This document shows positions 19,794-27,258 of a DNA stretch of 64,000 nt, in pieces. Every line of letters begins with the position of its first letter. Within the stretch, counting starts at the first letter, position 1. Below the pieces are notes generated by a model. The model did no database searches. It was not told the DNA's origin and saw only the letters and a list, made by a program, of their open reading frames with translations. A program made the position numbers and the translations under genes. Origin of the DNA: Buchnera aphidicola (Cinara laricifoliae) (GTDB lineage: Bacteria > Pseudomonadota > Gammaproteobacteria > Enterobacterales > Enterobacteriaceae); assembly GCF_900698945.1 (NCBI RefSeq), contig NZ_LR217717.1, positions 62,001-126,000 of the forward strand. Direction: 5' to 3'.

Positions 19794-21434
19794 ATGAAAC
19801 ATTCTATGTATAAAAGTTTAGTAACATGTGCTTTTCCTTATGCTAATGGAGAGATACATTTAGGTCATTTATTAGAGCAAGTACAAGCTGATATTTGGGT
19901 ACGATATTTTCGGTTAAAAGGTCGTTCGGTACTTTTTTTATGTGCAGATGATGCACATGGAACAGCTGTTATGTTAAAAGCTAAAAAAATGAATATTAAT
20001 TCCAATCAATTAATTGATTATATGCAAAAACAACATAAAAATATTTTTTTGCAATTTTCTATTCATCATGATCATTATTCATCTACACACAGTAAAACTA
20101 ATAAAAAATTATGTAATAAAATATTTAATATTATATTAAAAAAAAATTTTTTGAAAGAAAAAAAAATTGCTCAATTATATGATACTAAATTAAATATGTT
20201 TTTATCGGATCGATTTGTTAAAGGTACTTGCCCACAGTGTAAATCAGACAATCAATATGGTGATAATTGTGATTTTTGTGGAGCTATTTATGATGCAACA
20301 GAATTACTAAATATTACTTCTGAATTATCAAATTCATCACCTACGATAAAATTTTCTAATCATATATTTTTTAAATTATCTATTTTTTCAAATTTTTTAA
20401 AAAAATGGGTTAATTCCGGTGTATTACAAACATCTGTATTAAACAAGATAAATGAGTGGTTAACTAGTAATTTACATTCTTGGAATATTTCTAGAGATCA
20501 ACCATATTTTGGTTTTAAAATTCCCGGTTATACCGATAAATTTTTTTATGTATGGTTAGATGCGCCTATTGGATATATTAGTTGTTTTAAAGAATTATGT
20601 GATCTTAGAAAAGATATTGATTTTGATGAATTTTGGTCAAAAGATTCCAAAAATAATTTATACCATTTTATTGGTAAGGATATTATTTATTTTCATGCTT
20701 TATTTTGGCCATCTATTCTTGAAGGGTGTAGTTATCGAAAACCTACAAAAATATTTGCTCATGGTTATTTAACTTTTAAAGGAATTAAGTTATCTAAATC
20801 TAAAGGATCAATGATATCAGCTAGTCAATGGTTATCATCTTTCGATTCTGATTCTTTGCGATATTATTTTGCATCAAAATTATCTAATACTATTGAAGAT
20901 ATAGATATGAATTTATATGATTATGCATATAAAATTAATGCAGATATTGTTAATAATATAGTTAATTTAGCATCACGGAATGCTTCTTTTTTAGAAAAAT
21001 ATTTTGACAATACTTTATCAGGTCATTTGATAGAAACGGTTTTTTATAAAAAATTTGTTAATGAATCTATAGAAGTTGAAGTTTTTTTTGAAGATAGAAA
21101 ATTTTCTTTGGTTGTCCAAAAAATTAGAAATTTAGCAGATATTGCTAATAAATATATTAGTGATAAACAACCATGGATATTAATAAAAAATATTTCTAAT
21201 AAAAATAAAGTACATAATATCTGTTCGGTAGGTATTAATTTATTTAAGATTTTAATGATTTTATTAAAACCGATTATGCCAGTATTGGTATCTAACGCAG
21301 AGTTATTCTTAAATACATCATTAATGTGGAAACATATTTCAATGCCTCTTTTGAATCATAAAATTAATCATTTTTCTTGTTTATATAAACGTATCAATAT
21401 CAGTAATATTGATACGTTTATAGGAAAAATATAA
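19794..21434 (+). CDS. metG: Methionyl-tRNA synthetase, C-terminally truncated form
   Basis: Class I synthetase charging initiator and elongator tRNA-Met. The catalytic domain shows the HIGH-type motif HLGH (residues 22-25), the KMSKS-type motif KLSKS (332-336) and a zinc knuckle with Cys146, 149, 159 and 162, followed by the alpha-helical anticodon-binding domain (from about 390). At 546 residues it lacks the roughly 130-residue C-terminal tRNA-binding and dimerisation domain of E. coli MetG (677). It should therefore act as a monomer, as the truncated E. coli enzyme does. The last codons lie inside a 17-bp perfect hairpin. An alternative ATG at 19806 would remove four residues; no clear ribosome binding site decides. 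Convergent with tilS. Confidence 0.94.
   Translation: MKHSMYKSLVTCAFPYANGEIHLGHLLEQVQADIWVRYFRLKGRSVLFLCADDAHGTAVMLKAKKMNINSNQLIDYMQKQHKNIFLQFSIHHDHYSSTHSKTNKKLCNKIFNIILKKNFLKEKKIAQLYDTKLNMFLSDRFVKGTCPQCKSDNQYGDNCDFCGAIYDATELLNITSELSNSSPTIKFSNHIFFKLSIFSNFLKKWVNSGVLQTSVLNKINEWLTSNLHSWNISRDQPYFGFKIPGYTDKFFYVWLDAPIGYISCFKELCDLRKDIDFDEFWSKDSKNNLYHFIGKDIIYFHALFWPSILEGCSYRKPTKIFAHGYLTFKGIKLSKSKGSMISASQWLSSFDSDSLRYYFASKLSNTIEDIDMNLYDYAYKINADIVNNIVNLASRNASFLEKYFDNTLSGHLIETVFYKKFVNESIEVEVFFEDRKFSLVVQKIRNLADIANKYISDKQPWILIKNISNKNKVHNICSVGINLFKILMILLKPIMPVLVSNAELFLNTSLMWKHISMPLLNHKINHFSCLYKRINISNIDTFIGKI
21384..21422. terminator. 17-bp perfect hairpin inside the 3' end of metG
   Basis: TATAAACGTATCAATAT (21384-21400) is exactly reverse-complementary to 21406-21422 with a five-base loop (CAGTA). 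It encodes part of the last 17 codons of metG, ending 12 bases before the end of the CDS. A run of six T follows at about 21435, just after the stop. It separates the convergent metG and tilS genes. Termination or 3' end protection of the metG message is inferred; the structure itself is directly seen. Confidence 0.7.
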
Positions 21435-21441
21435 TTTTTTA

Positions 21442-22767
21442 TTATATTTGATTTATCCATTTAATTGATAAGTAATTATTATTATTTATATATTTATTAT
21501 TTGTAACAAATAAACCAATACCAGATATTAATTTTTTATCATAAAATAATAAAGGAATAGAGTTTCTTAACCAAGGCGGTATGTTATATTTTTGCCATAT
21601 TTTTTTTATATAGATAGTTTTATTGGTATCAATATATTTTTTATTAATATGAAAATGAATATTAACTAGTGTATTTTTTTTAGGATATGGAATTTTATAA
21701 ATTGATGTATTTTTTTTATTTTTATAAATTTTCTTTTCAGGAATTAATATTCCTAATTTATATGGTAAAATTAAAGTTTTGAGAGTATTTTTCCAATTTA
21801 TGACTGTGTTTTTAATATTATTTGGTTGGGGAATAAAACAATATATAGTATTTTTAAACCTTCTAATTTCTCGATTATTAAAAATTATTTTTTTATTATA
21901 ATAATTTTTATTGATAATAATTTCATTATATATTCTTATTAATATATTATATGTCGGAATTTTATAATTTTTTGTTAACCATATTTTTAAAATATTTAAT
22001 TTTACTTCTTTTGTTAATTTATTAAATTTTATTAAAGATAGCGATTTATCTGAAAATGTATTTTTTTTTAAAAAATTTAATATAAAAAAATTTAATGATT
22101 TTTGATCATTTGAAAGTATCTTCATACTTTTAGTACAATTTTTTAAAAAACTAGGCCATCTTTTATATATTTTGTAAAGAATCTTATTTCTTAAAAAATT
22201 TCTATCATATTTAATGTTTTTATTTGATTCATCTTCTATCCAAGTTAGTTTATGAGATTTAGCCCATGATATAATTTTTTTTTTTTGTGTATAAATTAAT
22301 GGACGTACGATTTGCATACCGTTATATGTAGAATTATAGGATATGCCTGATAAACCAGATATTCCACTCTTTCTTTTTAGGGATAAAAAAATATTTTCAC
22401 ATTGATCATTAAGATTATGAGCTATTAATAATATTTCTGTTGACAGTATATGATATTTAAAAATTTTTAGTCTTTCAATTCTTGCATAACCTTCTACACC
22501 GTATTTATTTTTTTTGGGAATAATTATATTATCAATAATAATTGGTATATTTTTTTTTTTACATATTTCTTCACAATATTTTTGTGATTTAGCGGAGTGT
22601 AAATTTAAATGATGATTAATATGTATAACTCTAAATTTAATATTTTTAATTTTTTTTTTATAAATTATTAATTGATTAAATAGTACGGTAGAATCTACAC
22701 CACCGCTTAGAGCAAGTAAAAAATATTTTTGATTAGGATACTTTAAAAATAATTTTTTTATAAACAT
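21442..22767 (-). CDS. tilS: tRNA(Ile)-lysidine synthase
   Basis: ATP-dependent enzyme that converts C34 of tRNA-Ile(CAU) to lysidine, switching it from methionine to isoleucine identity; it is essential in bacteria using this tRNA. The 441-residue protein has the PP-loop SGGVDS (residues 21-26) in an N-type ATP pyrophosphatase domain. Next come the AHNLNDQCENIFLSLKR segment typical of TilS and a C-terminal region with the HPPWLRNSIPLLF-like IPPWLRNSIPLLFYDKKL motif. It is rich in lysine, asparagine and isoleucine. It lies 23 bases downstream of tRNA-Val on the same strand with no ribosome binding site visible, so it may be cotranscribed with the tRNA. Convergent with metG. Confidence 0.93.
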   Translation of the reverse strand: MFIKKLFLKYPNQKYFLLALSGGVDSTVLFNQLIIYKKKIKNIKFRVIHINHHLNLHSAKSQKYCEEICKKKNIPIIIDNIIIPKKNKYGVEGYARIERLKIFKYHILSTEILLIAHNLNDQCENIFLSLKRKSGISGLSGISYNSTYNGMQIVRPLIYTQKKKIISWAKSHKLTWIEDESNKNIKYDRNFLRNKILYKIYKRWPSFLKNCTKSMKILSNDQKSLNFFILNFLKKNTFSDKSLSLIKFNKLTKEVKLNILKIWLTKNYKIPTYNILIRIYNEIIINKNYYNKKIIFNNREIRRFKNTIYCFIPQPNNIKNTVINWKNTLKTLILPYKLGILIPEKKIYKNKKNTSIYKIPYPKKNTLVNIHFHINKKYIDTNKTIYIKKIWQKYNIPPWLRNSIPLLFYDKKLISGIGLFVTNNKYINNNNYLSIKWINQI

Positions 22768-22790
22768 AATATTTTTAATTCTTTATATTG

Positions 22791-22863
22791 TACGTTCGAG
22801 TGGATTTGAACCACTAACTTCTACTATGTCATAGTAGCACTCTAACCATTGAGTTACGAACGT
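22791..22863 (-). tRNA. tRNA-Val (anticodon GAC)
   Basis: On the minus strand the sequence folds as a 73-base cloverleaf. The acceptor stem is ACGTTCG/CGAACGT, the D arm is ACTC/GAGT, and the anticodon stem is CTACT/AGTAG with loop ATGACAT. The variable loop is five bases, the T arm is AGTGG/CCACT with loop TTCAAAT, and the discriminator is A. U33 precedes anticodon GAC, and the anticodon loop and T arm closely match E. coli tRNA-Val(GAC). CCA is not encoded. It reads valine codons GUC and GUU. It is the only tRNA I found in the window. Confidence 0.93.
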
Positions 22864-23013
22864 GTATAATATATATTATACTATATATTATAATTTATCA
22901 ATAATATTATATATAATAATAATTTTGAATCAAATATAACTAAATTTTAGTTTTCTTTAAATTACAAAAATATATACTTTTGTATAATTTTTTAAATATT
23001 TTTATAATTAAAT

Positions 23014-23646
23014 ATGGATAAAAATACGCGTATTCAAATTTTAGAACGTCTTGAAAAGTATTTTTTAACATCAAAAATTAAATTAAATTATTGTTCTTTA
23101 TTTGAATTATTGATTTTTATTATGTTATCTGCAAAATCATCTGATATTCAAGTGATTAAAGTTACTAAAAAATTATTTCTACATGTATCAAAACCATCAG
23201 ATATATTGAAATTAGGTTTTGCAAAATTAAGGAATATTATTCGTTCACTTGGATTATTTAATAAAAAATCTATATTTATTTTTAATACTTGTCGGATTTT
23301 AATAGATTTATATGATGAAAAAATACCTATGAATATGACTCAATTATTACAGTTACCTGGTGTTGGTAGAAAAACTGCTAATTTATTTTTAAATATTGCA
23401 TTAGAAAAAAATTTTATTGCAGTTGATACACACGTATTTAGAGTATCTAATCGTATTGGTTTTGCAATAGGCTCTTCTACATATCAGGTAGAAAAAAAAT
23501 TGTTTCAAGTTGTTCCAGTTAAATTTCAATCTCGTATTCATACTTGGTTTGGATTACATGGACGTTATTTTTGTAAATCTATATCCCCAAAATGTTCAGT
23601 ATGTATAATAAATATATGGTGTCAATATTTTAATAAAGAAAAATAA
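23014..23646 (+). CDS. nth: Endonuclease III (DNA glycosylase / AP lyase)
   Basis: Base-excision repair enzyme that removes oxidised pyrimidines and cleaves AP sites. The 210-residue protein has the helix-hairpin-helix LPGVGRKTA, with catalytic Lys120 and Asp138 at the E. coli positions. The [4Fe-4S] ligands are Cys187, 194, 197 and 203, identical in spacing to E. coli. One difference is that the E. coli Gln41, which fills the gap left by the flipped base, is Lys41 here (LSAKSSD for LSAQATD). In E. coli nth follows the rnf/rsx genes; here those genes are missing and tRNA-Val and tilS precede it. With nfo, also in this window, it could form a minimal base-excision pathway. Confidence 0.95.
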   Translation: MDKNTRIQILERLEKYFLTSKIKLNYCSLFELLIFIMLSAKSSDIQVIKVTKKLFLHVSKPSDILKLGFAKLRNIIRSLGLFNKKSIFIFNTCRILIDLYDEKIPMNMTQLLQLPGVGRKTANLFLNIALEKNFIAVDTHVFRVSNRIGFAIGSSTYQVEKKLFQVVPVKFQSRIHTWFGLHGRYFCKSISPKCSVCIINIWCQYFNKEK

Positions 23647-23818
23647 ATTATATACATATGAATATATATTTATAAGTATAATAATTTAATTATTATATAT
23701 AGTTATATTAAATATAATTTAAATATTAACTTTTAAAGTTAAAATATAATTCTAATATTTAATAGATTATATGTAATTATTTATTTTGACTAATTTATAA
23801 TACTGATAGGTTATTAGA

Positions 23819-25105
23819 ATGATTAAAGAGATTAATATTTTAGATTTTTTAGATAAAAAAGGTTTTTTTTATCAAATTCATAATAAATTGAATTTATACA
23901 AATATATAAAAAATAAAAATATTTTTTTATATTGTGGTTTTGACCCTACGGAAAGTAGTTTGCATGTAGGTCATTTACTACCAATTTTATGTTTAAAACA
24001 TTTCCAAAATTTTGGTCATACTCCTATTATTTTAGTTGGGGGAGCAACTAGTTTAGTGGGAGATCCAAGTTTTAGGATACATGAAAGACCAAAAAATTCA
24101 TTAGATATTTTACGATATAATCAAAGTTGTTTAGAAAAACAACTATCGTTCTTTTTTAAAGATAACAATCATATTAAAAATAAAGCAATTATATTGAATA
24201 ATTATTCTTGGTTTAAAGATATTTCAATATTATCATTTCTGATAAAAATAGGAACATTTTTTTCCGTAAATAATATGATTCATAAAGAATCAGTAAAAAA
24301 AAGATTAATAGAACAAAAAAACGGTATGTCATTTACAGAATTTTCCTATAGTTTATTACAGGCTTATGATTTTGCATTTTTATATAAAAAATATGGTGTT
24401 AAATTACAAATTGGTGGATCTGATCAATGGGGTAATATTTTATCTGGTATTCGGTTAACTAGAAAGTTATATCAAGAAGAAGTATTCGGTATTACTAATC
24501 CGTTATTGACTATGCCAAATGGAGAAAAGTTTGGTAAAACTGGAAATAAAACAATATGGTTAGATGCTAAGAGAACTAGTCCATATAAATTTTATCAATT
24601 CTGGATTAATACATTGGATAGTGATGTAGATAATTTTATTCAATTATTTACGTTAAGTAATATTAAATTAATTAATTTTCAATTTAACAGTATTAATATG
24701 ACAGATAATTATATAAATAAAAAAGTTTTTCTAGCAGAATTTTTAACGAAATTTGTGCATGGAAAACAAGCTTTAGATTCTGTTAAACGTATTGTATTTT
24801 TTTTATTTGGTCGTGGATCTGTACATGATGTTAAAGAAGAAGATTTTATACAATTAATTCAAGATGGAATTCCATCTATTACTTGTCATAATTATTTTGA
24901 TTTACCTAATACATTGGTGAGGACAAGATTATCTGATTCTTTAAATCAAGCTCGTAACATGATAATTTCTGGAGCAATTCGTATTAATGGCAGAGTACAA
25001 ACTAAAAAAGAATATTATTTTGATAAATCTGATTTATTATTTGATAAATATACATTATTATGTAGAGGTAAAAAACATTATGTATTAATTTTTTGGAAAA
25101 TATAA
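23819..25105 (+). CDS. tyrS: Tyrosyl-tRNA synthetase
   Basis: Class Ic synthetase charging tRNA-Tyr. At 428 residues it is close to E. coli TyrS (424). It shows the HIGH-type motif HVGHL near residue 48, the GGSDQWGN tyrosine-binding segment, the KMSKS-type motif KFGKTG near residue 237 and a C-terminal S4-like RNA-binding domain (LNQARNMIISGAIRINGRVQ). Downstream, the minus-strand sufA gene converges with it, 26 bases away. The ribosome binding site is weak (AGG about nine bases upstream). Confidence 0.95.
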   Translation: MIKEINILDFLDKKGFFYQIHNKLNLYKYIKNKNIFLYCGFDPTESSLHVGHLLPILCLKHFQNFGHTPIILVGGATSLVGDPSFRIHERPKNSLDILRYNQSCLEKQLSFFFKDNNHIKNKAIILNNYSWFKDISILSFLIKIGTFFSVNNMIHKESVKKRLIEQKNGMSFTEFSYSLLQAYDFAFLYKKYGVKLQIGGSDQWGNILSGIRLTRKLYQEEVFGITNPLLTMPNGEKFGKTGNKTIWLDAKRTSPYKFYQFWINTLDSDVDNFIQLFTLSNIKLINFQFNSINMTDNYINKKVFLAEFLTKFVHGKQALDSVKRIVFFLFGRGSVHDVKEEDFIQLIQDGIPSITCHNYFDLPNTLVRTRLSDSLNQARNMIISGAIRINGRVQTKKEYYFDKSDLLFDKYTLLCRGKKHYVLIFWKI

Positions 25106-25131
25106 ATCCTATTATAAATATTTTAAATTTA

Positions 25132-25506
25132 TTAAGTTTCAATATTTTTTATATTGAAACTTTCTCCACAACCGCAAATAGCAGTGTGTTTAGTATTAAC
25201 AAATGTAAAAGAAGTATTTAATCCTGCTTGAATAAAATCTATTGTAGTAGTATATAATTGAGAGATTAAATTTTTTGGAATAATAAATTTAATAGATTTT
25301 ATTATAAATATATAATCTGAATTTTTTATTTTTTTTTCTGTTTTTAATATATATTTATATCCAGCACATCCTGATTTTTTTAATATTATTTTAATGCCTT
25401 GATTCTTTTTATCTTTTTTTAACAAAAATAATATTTGTTTTGCTGCTTTTTTAGTAATTTGAATAGGTATAGTTTGATTTATTTTATTTTTTAGTTTTAT
25501 TTTCAT
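25132..25506 (-). CDS. sufA: A-type iron-sulfur carrier protein, SufA-like
   Basis: Small scaffold/carrier that passes Fe-S clusters to apoproteins. The 124-residue protein has the HesB/IscA fold with the three conserved cysteines: one in KKSGCAGYKY and two in the C-terminal CGCGESF. The C-terminal region (AGLNTSFTFVNTKHTAICGCGESF) resembles E. coli SufA more than IscA or ErpA. The N-terminus is lysine-rich and longer than in IscA. Client proteins nearby include Nth and the many clusters of the Nuo complex. Assignment among SufA, IscA and ErpA is by motif similarity only. No other suf genes are adjacent. Confidence 0.82.
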   Translation of the reverse strand: MKIKLKNKINQTIPIQITKKAAKQILFLLKKDKKNQGIKIILKKSGCAGYKYILKTEKKIKNSDYIFIIKSIKFIIPKNLISQLYTTTIDFIQAGLNTSFTFVNTKHTAICGCGESFNIKNIET

Positions 25507-26159
25507 AATTGTATTATATTTAATTTATAAATTTAATAAAAATGATTATTTTTTTTTTGGTATAATAAATATTATTTTAATTATACGTTTTTTTTATTGG
25601 AATGTAAATGTGAGTTATACTTAACAAAATCTTCAACTTTAAAATATAAATTATTTTATTTTTCATGTGTAATGAATTTATAGTTATTTTTTTTAAAATT
25701 AATTATAAATATGATGATAATTATTTATATAAACAGTTAAAATTTTTTATTTATCAAACTACAAATATTTTTTTAAATAATATTTAATATTTCTTTAATT
25801 TTAAAATACAATGATTTTTTCTTAATATAACTATAAAATAGATATAAATATTATTAATAGTATTTTTTTGTATTAAATTTTTAATATATAGTAATTATAT
25901 TTATTAGTTAATTATATAGTGTGAATTAATTTTATTAATTTTTTCTTACATGATTTGAATATGGTATTATATATTATATGTTGATAAATAGTTTTTTATT
26001 AATAATTGTTTATTAATAATATTTATTTTGATTTATTTTATTAAATTTAATTTGTTTTATAATAATACATATTATGTATATAATGTTTTATTATATTAGA
26101 AATAAATTATTGATTATTTTAAATGTAAAATTTTTTTATTTAATTATATAGAGAATAAA
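25507..26159. other. Large intergenic region between sufA and aroH (653 bp)
   Basis: This is the largest spacer in the window. It is strongly A+T-rich, has stop codons in all frames at short intervals, and shows no tRNA, strong hairpin or recognisable protein fragment. It must contain the promoters of sufA (minus) and aroH (plus). It may be the eroded remains of a lost gene; I cannot recognise which. Confidence 0.55.
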
Positions 26160-27209
26160 ATGAAAAAAATTGATGAATTAGTTAATATTCAGAATAGTGA
26201 TTTATTAATAACTCCAAAGAAGTTATCTGATCGTTATTCTATTACATCTGATGTATACGATTTAATTAAAGTTACTCGTAATAATATAGAAAATATTTTA
26301 TTAGGTCGCGATAAAAGATTATTAGTTATTATTGGTCCTTGTTCTATTCATGATCCTATTGCAGCAATAGAATATGCTGAAAAAATAAAAATATTACGTA
26401 ATAAATATTCTGATTGTTTAGAAATCGTTATGCGTACATATTTTGAAAAACCTCGTACTGTTTTAGGTTGGACTGGTTTAATTTCAGATCCTTTTTTAGA
26501 TGGTAGTTTAAATGTGAATCACGGTTTATCTGTTGCAAGAAAATTATTATTAAAAATAAATAAACTAGGTGTTCCAACTGCAACGGAATTTTTAGATTCT
26601 ATCGTAAGTCAATTTATTTTTGATTTAATTAGTTGGGGCGCTATTGGAGCTCGTACTACGGAAAGTCAAGTTCATAGAGAATTAGCTTCTTATTTACCTT
26701 GTCCTATAGGGTTTAAAAATGGAACAGATGGAAATATTTTAATTGCAATTGATGCTATTCGTGCTGCACAAGCTAGTCATTTATTTTTATCACCCAATGA
26801 AAATGGACAGATTAAAATTCATAATACTATTGGAAATAATTGTGCTCATATGATTATGCGAGGTGGTAAATTACCTAATTATCATAAAGTAGATATTGAT
26901 GCTGCAATTCAAAAATTAAAAATTTTTAACTTATCGGAACATTTGATTGTTGATTTTAGTCATGCTAACTCTTTAAAAGATTATAAAAAACAATTAGAAG
27001 TTGCATACTCCATTTATAATCAAATTTATAATGGATCTACTGCTATTTCAGGAGTTATGATTGAAAGTTTTTTAAAAGAAGGATCACAAAATATGACTGA
27101 TATTAATAATCTAGTTTTTGGTCAATCTATTACAGATTCTTGTTTAGGTTGGGAAGATAGTGTATCAATATTACAAGATTTATCAAAAGTAGTTAAAGTT
27201 CGGTTTTAA
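26160..27209 (+). CDS. aroH: 3-deoxy-D-arabino-heptulosonate 7-phosphate (DAHP) synthase, AroH type
   Basis: First enzyme of the shikimate pathway: condenses phosphoenolpyruvate with erythrose-4-phosphate. The 349-residue protein aligns over its full length with E. coli AroH (348). Shared blocks include LLVIIGPCSIHD, MRTYFEKPRT, GARTTESQVHRE, PIGFKNGTDGN, IMRGGK and a C-terminal TDSCLGWEDS. The metal-binding Cys in GPCSIHD and the catalytic segments are intact. By position next to thrS and by similarity it is the tryptophan-sensitive isoenzyme; whether feedback inhibition remains cannot be judged by eye. Its substrate erythrose-4-phosphate comes from TalA and TktB, and its pathway ends at AroC. 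Confidence 0.95.
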   Translation: MKKIDELVNIQNSDLLITPKKLSDRYSITSDVYDLIKVTRNNIENILLGRDKRLLVIIGPCSIHDPIAAIEYAEKIKILRNKYSDCLEIVMRTYFEKPRTVLGWTGLISDPFLDGSLNVNHGLSVARKLLLKINKLGVPTATEFLDSIVSQFIFDLISWGAIGARTTESQVHRELASYLPCPIGFKNGTDGNILIAIDAIRAAQASHLFLSPNENGQIKIHNTIGNNCAHMIMRGGKLPNYHKVDIDAAIQKLKIFNLSEHLIVDFSHANSLKDYKKQLEVAYSIYNQIYNGSTAISGVMIESFLKEGSQNMTDINNLVFGQSITDSCLGWEDSVSILQDLSKVVKVRF

Positions 27210-27258
27210 TTTTTTATATTTTATAATTATATTTTTAATATATTTTTAAGGATTAGAT

